Below are positions 42,859 to 51,456 of a stretch of DNA of 64,000 nucleotides, one piece after another. The DNA is taken from the NCBI GenBank assembly GCA_900696645.1, contig CAADGV010000011.1, positions 1 through 64,000 of the forward strand, in the 5' to 3' direction. Position 1 is the stretch's first letter. Every line of letters begins with the position of its first letter. The notes under the pieces were generated by a model. The model did no database searches. It was not told the origin of the DNA and worked only from the letters and a program-made list of their open reading frames with translations. Both the position numbers and the translations under genes were made by a program. This stretch comes from an uncultured Chlorobiota bacterium (GTDB lineage: Bacteria; Bacteroidota; Ignavibacteria; UBA10030; UBA6906).

Positions 42859-45213
42859 ATGAAGAAGGAATTTATCGCGCACGTTCGCCGCAGCCTTGAT
42901 GGCACTTGTGAAACCCAATCGCTTGAGGATCATCTGAACGCCGTTGCAAGGATTGCGGGAGGATTTGCAGCGACATTTGGTAATAGGGACTGGGGAGAAC
43001 TTCTGGGATACTGGCATGACCTCGGCAAGTTTCTGCCAGCTTGGCAAGCATACATCCGACGCGAAACAGGTTTCGATGTTGACGCGCATATCGAGAATTC
43101 TTCCGGCAGACCAAACCACAGTACAGCTGGTGCGGTTTTGGCTTTTGATTTCGTGAAGAACTTTCCAGCTGAGGTTAGGAAGATTGCGAGACTGGTTGCA
43201 TACAGCATAGCAGGACATCATGCTGGTTTGCCGGATTGGTATCCCGATGATGCAGGTGGCGATCTTCAAAACCGGGTTTATGAGAAACCTCTGGAGGCAA
43301 TCCTCGCAACAGGTGAGCTCAATCAGATCAAGCTACTCCCTGAGGCAAAGCCATTCGTTGAAATGAAGCTTCCAACGTCCGCGCCGCTCGGGATTGCAGA
43401 ACAAGGTAAATTTGAGCAGCGAAAAGAACACCTACACTTATGGCAACGGATGCTCTTTTCTTGCCTTGTAGACGCAGATTTCCTTGATACGGAAGAATTC
43501 ATGAATCCCGAACAATCCACAGTAAGGGGAAACTACTTAACACTTGGTCAACTGAAAGTACGCTTCGATGAGTTCATGAATGAGAAACGCTCAGACATAC
43601 CAATCAACAAAAAACGAAATGAGATTCTTGAACAATGCAGGAGCAAAGCTTCCCTACCTCCAGGATTCTTCTCTCTCAATGTCCCAACGGGCGGAGGCAA
43701 AACACTATCTTCGATGGCGTTCGCACTCGAGCACGCATTGAAGCATGAAAAGAATCGAATCATTATGGCAATCCCATATACAAGCATTATCGAACAAACT
43801 GCGAAAGTGTTCAAGTATGGAACTGATGACAATGATGAGATCAAAGTAAGAATCAGTACGGGCAAGGTTCTCTTTGGGAAAGATCAAGTCGTCGAGCATC
43901 ATAGCAATCTCGATCCGGACAAAGAAGACAACAAGAGTCGCCTCGCATCGGAGAACTGGGACGCTCCGATTATCGTCACAACGAACGTCCAATTATTCGA
44001 ATCACTCTTTGCAAGTCGGACATCGTCCTGCAGAAAACTCCATAATCTGGTAAATAGCATCATCATTCTCGATGAAGCGCAGATGCTTCCGCCCGAGTAT
44101 TTGCATCCGATCCTATCTGCCCTGCGCGGGTTGGTGGATCATTTTGGCGTAACTGTTGTTCTGATGACCGCAACGCAGCCAGCATTGGAGGGAAAGATTG
44201 GCTTACCTCCCAGTGAGTTTCAAGGCATTGCAAATGTCACTCATATTATTGATGACCCGGATTCCCTTGCGAGAGATTTTGAACGGGTTCAGATTTCATT
44301 TCCACAGGATTTGAGTATTCGCACTGAGTGGGAAGAAATAGCAAGCGAAGCGACTAAGCATGAACAAGTACTCTGTATCGTTAACAGTCGCGCAGATTGT
44401 CGGAAGCTTCATGATCTGATGCCTGAAGGTACGGTCCATCTCTCCGCATTCATGTGCGGTGAAGAGCGCAGCGAAGTAATCTCCAACATCAAGGCTAGAC
44501 TACAGAAGGGCGAGCCTATTCGCGTTGTAAGCACTCAACTCGTCGAGGCGGGCGTTGATATTGATTTCCCAGTCGTGTATCGGGCGCTCGCCGGGCTTGA
44601 CTCGATTGCCCAAGCTGCGGGAAGATGCAATCGTGAAAATAAGTTGGCTGAAGTTGGAAAAAAGGGAAAGGTCATTGCCTTTTGCCCGCCGAAGGCAGCA
44701 CCCATAGGAACACTCCGCAAAGGAGAAGATGCCTGCAAAGCTATCATCCGCTCCCAATCGGTCATCGCCTTATCGCCGAGCCTTTTTACCGAGTACTTTG
44801 AGCATTTCTATTCGAACTTAAATGGCTTTGATAAACCACGTTTCCACGAGCGGCTGGTTAAGGAATCTGGTGAATTCAGTTTTCAGTTCCGCACGCTTGC
44901 ACAGAACTTCCACTTGATAGATGATGCCGCTCAGCAAAGCATCGTCGTTTGGTATCAAAGCAAAACTACAGGAAAGAACAGTCAAGAGTTGATTGAATGC
45001 TTACGCCATGCTGGTCCGTCGAAACGGACAAGCAGAAAACTCCAGCGATTCATTGTAAATGTACCTCAGAGAATGTTTGACCGAATAGTTCGAATGGGCT
45101 ACATAGAACAGATTCATGGCTATTGGGTGCAAAAAGATCAAGTGCTGTACAAACCAGGCTTGGGACTTCTTGGCAATGAGAGTGATTGGGTATTCGGTTC
45201 AGATGTGGTGTAA
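42859..45213 (+). CDS. cas3: CRISPR-associated helicase-nuclease Cas3 (type I-C)
   Basis: Effector nuclease-helicase that degrades target DNA after Cascade binding; 784 aa. The N-terminal HD nuclease has YWHDLGKFLPAWQAY, RPNHSTAGAV and AGHHAGLPDW. Superfamily-2 helicase motifs: I VPTGGGKTLSS, II IILDEAQML, III MTATQPAL, and V/VI VSTQLVEAGVDIDFPVVYRA with IAQAAGRCNRENK. The ATG at 42859 follows GGACGGAG at good spacing; a GTG at 42853 overlapping the upstream stop is possible. All key residues appear intact, so the gene looks functional. Confidence 0.95.
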   Translation: MKKEFIAHVRRSLDGTCETQSLEDHLNAVARIAGGFAATFGNRDWGELLGYWHDLGKFLPAWQAYIRRETGFDVDAHIENSSGRPNHSTAGAVLAFDFVKNFPAEVRKIARLVAYSIAGHHAGLPDWYPDDAGGDLQNRVYEKPLEAILATGELNQIKLLPEAKPFVEMKLPTSAPLGIAEQGKFEQRKEHLHLWQRMLFSCLVDADFLDTEEFMNPEQSTVRGNYLTLGQLKVRFDEFMNEKRSDIPINKKRNEILEQCRSKASLPPGFFSLNVPTGGGKTLSSMAFALEHALKHEKNRIIMAIPYTSIIEQTAKVFKYGTDDNDEIKVRISTGKVLFGKDQVVEHHSNLDPDKEDNKSRLASENWDAPIIVTTNVQLFESLFASRTSSCRKLHNLVNSIIILDEAQMLPPEYLHPILSALRGLVDHFGVTVVLMTATQPALEGKIGLPPSEFQGIANVTHIIDDPDSLARDFERVQISFPQDLSIRTEWEEIASEATKHEQVLCIVNSRADCRKLHDLMPEGTVHLSAFMCGEERSEVISNIKARLQKGEPIRVVSTQLVEAGVDIDFPVVYRALAGLDSIAQAAGRCNRENKLAEVGKKGKVIAFCPPKAAPIGTLRKGEDACKAIIRSQSVIALSPSLFTEYFEHFYSNLNGFDKPRFHERLVKESGEFSFQFRTLAQNFHLIDDAAQQSIVVWYQSKTTGKNSQELIECLRHAGPSKRTSRKLQRFIVNVPQRMFDRIVRMGYIEQIHGYWVQKDQVLYKPGLGLLGNESDWVFGSDVV

Positions 45214-45434
45214 CAGGGTGTTGAAAAACCTCGTATTTGCCACGAGCTTCAGTTGGTGGATCCAAAAGAATAGAACACAATGGGCTTTAGGCAAAGAACA
45301 TTGCTACGCGTGCGGCTAAAGCCAGAACTTTCTCGCATTTCTTATGCACGACCTAAAGGTCGTGGCAATAGTTGCTTCGCGAAACGAAGTTTTCAGTTGT
45401 CTTGACCACATATTCAGATTAGAGGAGAGAAACC
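45214..45434. repeat. Hairpin repeats between cas3 and cas5c
   Basis: A 221-bp gap inside the cas operon. It contains an inverted repeat GGCTTTAG/CTAAAGCC (45283-45290 and 45316-45323), a perfect hairpin CACGACCT-AA-AGGTCGTG (45347-45364), and CTTCG-CGAAA-CGAAG just after. These look like a short dispersed palindromic repeat inserted between the two genes. The strong SD AGGAGAG of cas5c is at the right end. Confidence 0.6.
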
Positions 45435-46199
45435 ATGAGAGCAGAATTACCTTACAAACCATTTTGCCTTGAAGTGAGCGGCGACTACGCTTGCTTCACG
45501 CGACCTGAAATGAAGGTTGAGCGCGTAAGCTATGACGTGCCAACACCTTCAGCAGTGCGAGCAGTCTTCGAGGCGATTTTCTGGAAGCCTGCAATTCGTT
45601 GGCGAGTGACTCGCATCGATGTGTTGAACCCTATCCAATGGACTTCAGTGCGGCGTAATGAAGTCGGCTTGCTAATGAGCGAGCGTTCGGACGGTATCTT
45701 TATCGAAGATCAGCGACAACAACGCGCTGGTCTTTTCTTGCGCGACGTACATTACCGGTTCTACGCGGTGCTTGAATACATTCCGGTTGAGCAACGAAAG
45801 AACAATATGCACACAAGTGTTGCGGAGTATTTACGGGAGCCGAATGAACGTGAGTTTATGATGGAAGAGATCAAAGCATTCGAGGGGAGAACAGATACTA
45901 TTCGGAAGGACGAAACACCTGGGAAGTACCTTGCAATTTTCGAGAGGCGTGCCAAGAACGGTCAGTGCTTCAACCAACCCTATCTTGGCTGTCGCGAATT
46001 CAGCTGCAACTTCAAACTTATTGAGAATGGCGCTGCCTCTCAAACACCGGCGATTTCTGATAGCCGTGAACTCGGATACATGCTTTACGACTTGGATTTT
46101 TCGGACCTCAACAACATCAAACCAATGTTCTTCAAAGCAAAACTCGAAGCAGGATCAGTGCACATTCCCCATCCTGAAAGTGAGGAGATACGACGATGA
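45435..46199 (+). CDS. cas5c: Cas5c (Cas5d), crRNA-processing endonuclease
   Basis: In type I-C systems Cas5c replaces Cas6: it cuts pre-crRNA at the base of the repeat stem and caps the 5' handle in Cascade. It is 254 aa with the RAMP N-terminus (FCLEVSGDYACFTRPEMKVE, RVSYDVPTPSAVRAVFEAIF) and mid-region RDVHYRFYAVLEYI. SD is AGGAGAG. It overlaps cas8c by 4 bp (ATGA). Confidence 0.95.
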   Translation: MRAELPYKPFCLEVSGDYACFTRPEMKVERVSYDVPTPSAVRAVFEAIFWKPAIRWRVTRIDVLNPIQWTSVRRNEVGLLMSERSDGIFIEDQRQQRAGLFLRDVHYRFYAVLEYIPVEQRKNNMHTSVAEYLREPNEREFMMEEIKAFEGRTDTIRKDETPGKYLAIFERRAKNGQCFNQPYLGCREFSCNFKLIENGAASQTPAISDSRELGYMLYDLDFSDLNNIKPMFFKAKLEAGSVHIPHPESEEIRR

Positions 46200-47947
46200 T
46201 CTTGCAGGCGTTGTATGAGTACTATCAAAGAAAACCCGACATGCCTAAACATGGGTTCGAGAACAAAGAAATCAAGTTTGTCATTGTCATAAAGAAGGAT
46301 GGCACCTTCGTTGACTTGGTTGATAAGCGAGAAGGTAAGAAGGGTAAAGAGTACTTGCTGCCAAGGGCAAAGGGTCGGTCGGGTGCGAACTCATGGCAAA
46401 CGACCTTCTTGCTGTGGGATCATTATGGTTATGTCTTGTCACATCCGAAAGATTTAGAGAAGAAATCAGTTGAGATGGCAAAGAAACAGAATGCTGTTTT
46501 TGTTGAGACGATTCAGACTCTACCGGAGCAAGTCAAGAAGGATGTTGGAGTAAAAGCAATTCTGCTATTCTATGAGACGGGTCAAGCAAAGGAGGTCAAA
46601 AAGCATCCAAATTGGGAGGACTGTTCCAAGATTCCCGGCTGTAATCTAACGTTCCAACTCGACGGGGACCCCACATTGATCCCACAACGAGAAGCAATCT
46701 CAGACTATCAAACTCTTCTATTTGCCGATGGCGAATCTGATCAAAGTGATGGTGAAACCGAATACGAAGCGCCATGCTTGATTACTGGAAAAAGGGGATC
46801 CGTAGCGCGGCTGCACACGGCAACACCAATTCTTGGAGCGAAGAGTAATGCCAAAATTGTCGCTTTCCAAAAGAGCTCTGGTTTTGACTCGTACGGGAAG
46901 GAGCAAGCATTCAACGCGCCGATTTCAAAGAAAGCCGAAGCAGCCTATAGCACCGCTTTGAAGCATCTGACGACATCAGCAACTAACAGAGTAATGATCG
47001 CCGACTCGACGACAGTTTTCTGGGCGGAGAAGAAGGCGCTGTCGTTCGATCTCGAACAACAGTTCATTTGGTACCTTTCCGATCCACCTAAGGACGACGC
47101 AGATCGCGGTGTCAAAGCGGTAAGGGCATTGTTTGAAGCTACATACTCAGGTAAATTGCCCCTTGAAGAGGAAAACCGGTTCTATGTTTTAGGGCTTGCC
47201 CCGAATGCAGCGCGGATTTCTGTACGTTTTTGGAAAGTCGGTACGGTCACGCAATTTGCCGAGAAGATAAAATTGCACTTTGACGATTTTACGATTGCCC
47301 ATGGACCGAAAGAACCAGAGCATCTCTCACTAAACCAGATACTGAGGGCAACAGTACTCGAATACAAAATGGATAACGTTCCTCCGAATTTGGCGGCTGC
47401 TGTTGTTGAGAGTATTCTGGACGGTACACCATACCCGATCACTTTGATGCAGCAATGCATACGCCGCATTCGGGCAGAGCAACATGTCAATCGCGCCCGT
47501 GCTGCAATCCTCAAAGCATACATAAATCGTCTTAATCGCATTCATAATCAGAATACAAAGGAGGTCCAAGTGGCACTCGATCTAACAAACATAAATCCCG
47601 GATACAGACTTGGAAGGCTGTTTGCGACGCTGGAAAAGATACAAGAGGAGGCACAGCCGGGGATCAATGCAACAATCCGCGATCGATTCTATGGCGCAGC
47701 ATCAAGTACGCCAGTCTCAGTATTTTCCCAATTGCTGAAGCTAAAGAACCATCATCTTGCAAAACTGGAGAACGTAAGACGAAGAATTGTCTTCGAAAAA
47801 CTGATTGGAGAGATTTGTAGCGAGATGCAAAGCTTCCCATCAAATCTCTCGATGAATGAGCAGGCGTATTTCTCTCTTGGATATTATCACCAGCGCCAAG
47901 ATTTCTTTGTAAGCAGGAAGAACTCCAATGACTCCAAAGAAAACTGA
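46196..47947 (+). CDS. cas8c: Cas8c (Csd1), Cascade large subunit
   Basis: Large subunit of type I-C Cascade, responsible for PAM recognition; 583 aa, a typical Csd1 length. Visible Csd1 features include [20 protein letters not shown] at the N-terminus, [40 protein letters not shown] and [20 protein letters not shown]. The 3' part contains an in-frame SD and GTG at codon 459 predicted to make Cas11c separately. Confidence 0.95.
   Translation: MILQALYEYYQRKPDMPKHGFENKEIKFVIVIKKDGTFVDLVDKREGKKGKEYLLPRAKGRSGANSWQTTFLLWDHYGYVLSHPKDLEKKSVEMAKKQNAVFVETIQTLPEQVKKDVGVKAILLFYETGQAKEVKKHPNWEDCSKIPGCNLTFQLDGDPTLIPQREAISDYQTLLFADGESDQSDGETEYEAPCLITGKRGSVARLHTATPILGAKSNAKIVAFQKSSGFDSYGKEQAFNAPISKKAEAAYSTALKHLTTSATNRVMIADSTTVFWAEKKALSFDLEQQFIWYLSDPPKDDADRGVKAVRALFEATYSGKLPLEEENRFYVLGLAPNAARISVRFWKVGTVTQFAEKIKLHFDDFTIAHGPKEPEHLSLNQILRATVLEYKMDNVPPNLAAAVVESILDGTPYPITLMQQCIRRIRAEQHVNRARAAILKAYINRLNRIHNQNTKEVQVALDLTNINPGYRLGRLFATLEKIQEEAQPGINATIRDRFYGAASSTPVSVFSQLLKLKNHHLAKLENVRRRIVFEKLIGEICSEMQSFPSNLSMNEQAYFSLGYYHQRQDFFVSRKNSNDSKEN
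47570..47947 (+). CDS. cas11c: Cas11c small subunit from internal start within cas8c
   Basis: Within cas8c, AAAGGAGG (47557-47564) sits 5 bp before an in-frame GTG, the strongest SD in the gene. Translation from it gives 125 aa (starting [20 protein letters not shown]), all helical. In characterised type I-C systems the small subunit Cas11c is produced in just this way from the 3' end of cas8c. The sequence here shows both the signal and the expected length. The call is a prediction; expression is not shown. Confidence 0.75.
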   Translation: MALDLTNINPGYRLGRLFATLEKIQEEAQPGINATIRDRFYGAASSTPVSVFSQLLKLKNHHLAKLENVRRRIVFEKLIGEICSEMQSFPSNLSMNEQAYFSLGYYHQRQDFFVSRKNSNDSKEN

Positions 47948-47985
47948 CAATAACCTATCTATCAAAACCCACAAGGAGCAAAACC

Positions 47986-48849
47986 ATGAGCGCAATAGAA
48001 AAACGATACGACTTCGTTTATTTCTTCGATGTCAAAGATGGAAACCCTAATGGTGACCCCGATGCTGGTAACCTTCCACGGATTGATGCTGAGACCGGAA
48101 TGGGATTGGTGACCGACGTTTGCTTGAAGCGCAAAGTGCGGAACTACGTAACGGTAACCAAGCGAGCAAATCGTCCGTTTGACATTTTCATTAAGGAGAA
48201 GGGTGTCCTCAACCTTCTGATTGATGAGGCTCATGAGCAAAAGGGGGTTGTCGATAAGGAAAAGGGAGAAAAAACCGAGGCAGCGCGAAGGTGGATGTGC
48301 AAGAATTACTATGATGTTCGCACGTTCGGGGCAGTAATGAGCACTGGAAAGAATGCGGGCCAAGTACGCGGTCCCATTCAACTCACTTTTGCACGCTCAG
48401 TAGAGCCAATAGTCGCGCTCGAACATAGCATAACTCGCATGGCAGTAGCAACTGAGGCGGAAGCCGAGAAGCAAAGCGGCGACAATCGCACAATGGGTCG
48501 GAAATACACAGTGCCGTACGGCCTGTATCGCACACACGGCTTCGTCTCTGCTCATCTCGCAGAGCAAACCGGTTTCTCAACTGAAGATCTCGAACTCTTC
48601 TGGAAAGCAATGCAAGAAATGTTCGAGCATGATCACTCCGCTGCACGCGGACTCATGTGTGCAAGAAAGCTTGTTGTCTTTGAGCATGCAACCGCATTGG
48701 GCAACAAACCCGCGCACGAATTGTTTGCACGTGTGACTCACAAACGTACCAACGATGAAAAGAAGCCGGCAAGAGAATACACCGATTATGAGATTTTACT
48801 TGACGGTAGGCCGTTTACAGAAACGTTCAAGGTAGTTTCGGTGAATTGA
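47986..48849 (+). CDS. cas7c: Cas7c (Csd2), Cascade backbone
   Basis: RAMP subunit that polymerises along the crRNA; 287 aa with SD AAGGAG. Csd2/Csh2 features: [70 protein letters not shown]. It lies 38 bp after cas8c. Length and motifs are normal. Confidence 0.96.
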   Translation: MSAIEKRYDFVYFFDVKDGNPNGDPDAGNLPRIDAETGMGLVTDVCLKRKVRNYVTVTKRANRPFDIFIKEKGVLNLLIDEAHEQKGVVDKEKGEKTEAARRWMCKNYYDVRTFGAVMSTGKNAGQVRGPIQLTFARSVEPIVALEHSITRMAVATEAEAEKQSGDNRTMGRKYTVPYGLYRTHGFVSAHLAEQTGFSTEDLELFWKAMQEMFEHDHSAARGLMCARKLVVFEHATALGNKPAHELFARVTHKRTNDEKKPAREYTDYEILLDGRPFTETFKVVSVN

Positions 48850-49003
48850 TATTCACGAAACCACTTTCACTGCCTCGTCCCTTCGTCAGGCACAGAGCAT
48901 GGTTCGACCCTTCGACAAACTCAGGTCGGGCTTCGCTCGCCATGACGCGGGGGGTGACGCGCATTGGGTGAATGGCTACGACTCTCAATCGGAAAGGATC
49001 CGT

Positions 49004-49219
49004 ATGCCAAACATAACGCTCTTTGAGCAAAAAACAGATTCGGTACGTTTGGAACGAAGCGGACCAGAAGCGATACTTCGTCGTAGAGGATGTGGTGGCT
49101 ACCCTTACCGATAGCAAAGACCCCAAACAATATCTGAAGCGCATGAAGCAGCGCGACCCGGAACTCGCCAAAGGGTGGGTACAAATTGTACCCCCCCGTT
49201 GTACCTTTTCAACATTGTA
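49004..49219 (+). pseudogene. Frameshifted and truncated BRO-N-type gene fragment
   Basis: The start reads MPNITLFEQK in one frame, then shifts at a run of six A residues (about 49029-49034). The second frame continues with YVWNEADQKRYFVVEDVVAT, LTDSKDPKQYLKRMKQRDPE and LAKGWVQIVPP before ending near a run of seven C. It parallels the N-terminus of the intact gene at 49245 (MANIKLFESKGIRSRWNEQE; FAIVDVVAILTES), but only about the first quarter remains. SD-like GGAAAGGA precedes the ATG. It is a decayed paralogue in the gap after cas7c. Confidence 0.75.
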
Positions 49220-49244
49220 GCACATTGTAGGAATCGGCAACATC

Positions 49245-50084
49245 ATGGCAAACATCAAACTCTTTGAAAGCAAGGGAATCCGTTCCCGGTGGAACGAACA
49301 GGAACAGCAGTGGTATTTCGCTATTGTGGATGTGGTGGCGATACTGACTGAGAGTCCTAATCCACAAGTTTATTGGCGCGTGCTGAAAAAACGGATGATT
49401 GCGGAAGGGAATGAAACCGTTACAAATTGTAACGCCTTGAAAATGGAGGCTCCCGATGGGAAAATGCGCCTCACGGACGTGGCAAATGTCGCACAAATGT
49501 TACGTCTGATTCAATCCATCCCTTCTCCTAAGGCAGAACCGTTCAAACTCTGGCTGGCACACGTGGGAAACGAACGCTTGCAGGAAATTGAGAATCCCGA
49601 ACTGGCTCAAGAACGGATACGGCAGATCTACAAGGCCAAAGGGTACAGCGACGAATGGATCGAGAAACGGGTGCGGGGTATCGCCATCCGCGATGAACTC
49701 ACGGGCGAATGGAAGAAGCGTGGCGTGAAGGAAGGAAAAGAGTTTGCGATCCTCACTGCCGAAATCAGTAAAGCGACATTTGGATTTATCCCTGGCGAAT
49801 ACAAGAAACTGAAAGGTCTAACAAAGCCTCAAGAAAATCTCCGCGACCACATGACGGACCTTGAGCTCATCTTCACGATGTTGGGTGAAGCGTCGACAAC
49901 TGAAATTGCACGGAATAAGAATGCCCAAGGATTTCCGCAAAACGAGAAAGCGGCAATCGAAGGAGGAACAGTTGCTGGAAATGCGCGGAAGGCACTTGAG
50001 AAAAAGTCGGGCAGGAAGGTCGTCACCAGGCAAAATTTCAAGGCGTTGAGTGAGAAAAAGAAACGGGAGATTGACAACCAGTAA
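49245..50084 (+). CDS. BRO-N domain protein inserted in the cas operon
   Basis: A 279-aa protein. The N-terminal BRO-N/antirepressor-like domain (about 1-110) is IKLFESKGIRSRWNEQEQQW, YFAIVDVVAILTESPNPQVY and MRLTDVANVAQMLRLIQSIP. The C-terminal region (about 130-279; EWIEKRVRGIAIRDELTGEW, MTDLELIFTMLGEASTTEIA, RNKNAQGFPQNEKAAIEGGT) is that of phage-type antirepressor or DNA-damage-inducible proteins. These families are common on phages and mobile DNA and may bind DNA. It lies between cas7c and cas4, 8 bp before cas4, in the same direction. It is not a known I-C component; probably a passenger, possibly now co-transcribed. Confidence 0.82.
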   Translation: MANIKLFESKGIRSRWNEQEQQWYFAIVDVVAILTESPNPQVYWRVLKKRMIAEGNETVTNCNALKMEAPDGKMRLTDVANVAQMLRLIQSIPSPKAEPFKLWLAHVGNERLQEIENPELAQERIRQIYKAKGYSDEWIEKRVRGIAIRDELTGEWKKRGVKEGKEFAILTAEISKATFGFIPGEYKKLKGLTKPQENLRDHMTDLELIFTMLGEASTTEIARNKNAQGFPQNEKAAIEGGTVAGNARKALEKKSGRKVVTRQNFKALSEKKKREIDNQ

Positions 50085-50092
50085 CCACAAGA

Positions 50093-50719
50093 ATGTTCAC
50101 TGAAGACCAATTCATCCAACTCAGCGCGCTCCAGCACTATGTCTTCTGTCCGCGGCAGTGCGCGCTGATCCATGTTGACGACGTGTGGAACGACAACGTC
50201 TTTACCGTCCGCGGCAACATCCTGCACGAGAAGGTGGATACGGACACGTATGAAACACGGGGTGCACTGAAGACAGTACGAGCACTGAAAATACACTCGT
50301 TCCGCCTCGGACTGGCGGGCAAATGCGACGTAGTGGAGTTCCGGCAGTCCAGCACCGGTGCGCCGGAGGTGATGCCCGTCGAATTCAAAGCCGGGCAGCC
50401 CAAACAGAACATCAGCGACGAGGTGCAGCTGTGCGCGCAGGCGCTCTGTCTCGAAGAAATGCTCAAGACACACGTGAAGCGCGGTGCCTTTTTCTACGGC
50501 AAAATCCGGCGGCGAGTACAAGTGGAGCTAAGCGATGAACTTCGCAGGCAGACCGAAGAGACTATTACCGCTGTGCACGATATTGTCGGACGGAAGCACG
50601 TGCCTGTCGCGCAGTACATAACTAAATGCAAGAGCTGCTCGCTGGAAGACATTTGCCAGCCCAAAGCCATGAACGAGAGAAAGCTGAAGGCGTACATGAA
50701 GGAGTTGTATGACATCTGA
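50093..50719 (+). CDS. cas4: Cas4 adaptation nuclease (type I-C)
   Basis: A 208-aa RecB-type nuclease that works with Cas1-Cas2 to select and trim PAM-containing prespacers. The iron-sulfur cysteines are seen in HYVFCPRQCALIH and CKSCSLEDICQPKAM. The PD-(D/E)XK motif is LAGKCDVVEF (Asp) and VMPVEFKAGQP (E-x-K), followed by the QLCAQALCLEEM helix. All key residues are present. It starts 8 bp after the BRO-N gene without a strong SD, so it may depend on translation of that gene. Confidence 0.95.
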   Translation: MFTEDQFIQLSALQHYVFCPRQCALIHVDDVWNDNVFTVRGNILHEKVDTDTYETRGALKTVRALKIHSFRLGLAGKCDVVEFRQSSTGAPEVMPVEFKAGQPKQNISDEVQLCAQALCLEEMLKTHVKRGAFFYGKIRRRVQVELSDELRRQTEETITAVHDIVGRKHVPVAQYITKCKSCSLEDICQPKAMNERKLKAYMKELYDI

Positions 50720-50793
50720 CGAACACATGGGAGACCCTTCGACTCCGTTCGTCGCTCCGCTCCTCACTGCGCTCAGGGTGACGCAGTGGCCGG

Positions 50794-50955
50794 GTCATCC
50801 TGAGCGGAGTCCACCTTCTTTTGGGGGACGAAGTCTCCGCCAAAGGCGGATGCGCCTCGGCGCAGAAGGATGAGCGCAACGAAACTGAGTGAAGCAAAGC
50901 AGGAACATGCTTCGACTTCGTTCGTCGCTCTGCTCCTCGCTGCGCTCAGCATGAC
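50794..50955. repeat. MITE-like repeat R1 flanking the GIY-YIG gene
   Basis: About 162 bp with imperfect terminal inverted repeats: GTCATCCTGAGCG at the left and CGCTCAGCATGAC at the right (12 of 13 match). The left about 80 bp (GGACGAAGTCTCCGC, AAAGGCGGATGCGCCTC, GCGCAGAAGGATG) recur in R2 at 51292. A partial copy of its right half lies just upstream at about 50735-50782, ending GCTCAGGGTGAC, and a related sequence lies near 48898-48945. Confidence 0.65.
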
Positions 50956-50980
50956 TTCGCAGTAATTTCAGAAGTTTCCT

Positions 50981-51301
50981 ATGAGTGCTTGGGTTTACAT
51001 ACTCGAATGTTCGGATGACTCGTACTATACAGGCTGTACCACTGATCTTGCAACACGCGTTGCCCAGCATCAAAGCGGTTTCTATGGATGCTTCACTTCC
51101 TTCCGCTTGCCAGTCAAGCTCATCTGGTCGGAGGAGTTTCAAGATGTGCGTGACGCAATCAATGCAGAGCAACAAATCAAAGGCTGGAGCAGAAAGAAAA
51201 AGGAAGCCTTGATGAAGGGCGATTTCGATTTACTGCACGAGTTGGCACAATCGAAAGAAATGATTCAACGAAGGAAGAAGCAAGCCAGAAAGTCATCCTG
51301 A
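50981..51301 (+). CDS. GIY-YIG endonuclease domain protein between cas4 and cas1
   Basis: A 106-aa single-domain GIY-YIG nuclease of the YhbQ/UPF0213 type: WVYILECSDDSYYTGCTTDL (the GIY and YIG strands as VYI and YTG), then ATRVAQHQSG (catalytic Arg and His), LIWSEEF, and AINAEQQIKGWSRKKKEALM (Glu). The tail is Lys/Arg-rich. The stop codon lies inside repeat R2, and R1 ends 25 bp before the start, so the gene is bracketed by two repeat copies. It is not a normal cas gene and probably arrived with the repeats. Confidence 0.85.
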   Translation: MSAWVYILECSDDSYYTGCTTDLATRVAQHQSGFYGCFTSFRLPVKLIWSEEFQDVRDAINAEQQIKGWSRKKKEALMKGDFDLLHELAQSKEMIQRRKKQARKSS

Positions 51302-51440
51302 GCGCAGTCCAGCCTTCTTCTGGCGGGACGAAGTCTCCGCTAAAGGCGGATGCGCCTCCGGCGCAGAAGGATGTCTAACGTTGAGCATGCTTCGACTCCA
51401 TCGCGACTTGGGAAACAGTCGGAATTGCGCTCAGCATGAC
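51292..51440. repeat. MITE-like repeat R2 flanking the GIY-YIG gene
   Basis: About 149 bp, with the same ends as R1 (GTCATCCTGAGCG to CGCTCAGCATGAC) and the same internal left half. Its middle right portion differs (CATCGCGACTTGGGAAACAG). The element contains the stop of the GIY-YIG gene at its left and an in-frame ATG ahead of cas1 at its right end, so it abuts cas1 with only 16 bp between. Confidence 0.65.
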
Positions 51441-51456
51441 GCATACAGCACAAACC

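Noticed and set aside
50981..51301. GIY-YIG gene as a genuine new adaptation nuclease of the CRISPR system
   Set aside because: Flanking repeat copies and its stop inside a repeat favour a mobile passenger; kept as a finding but not as a cas gene.
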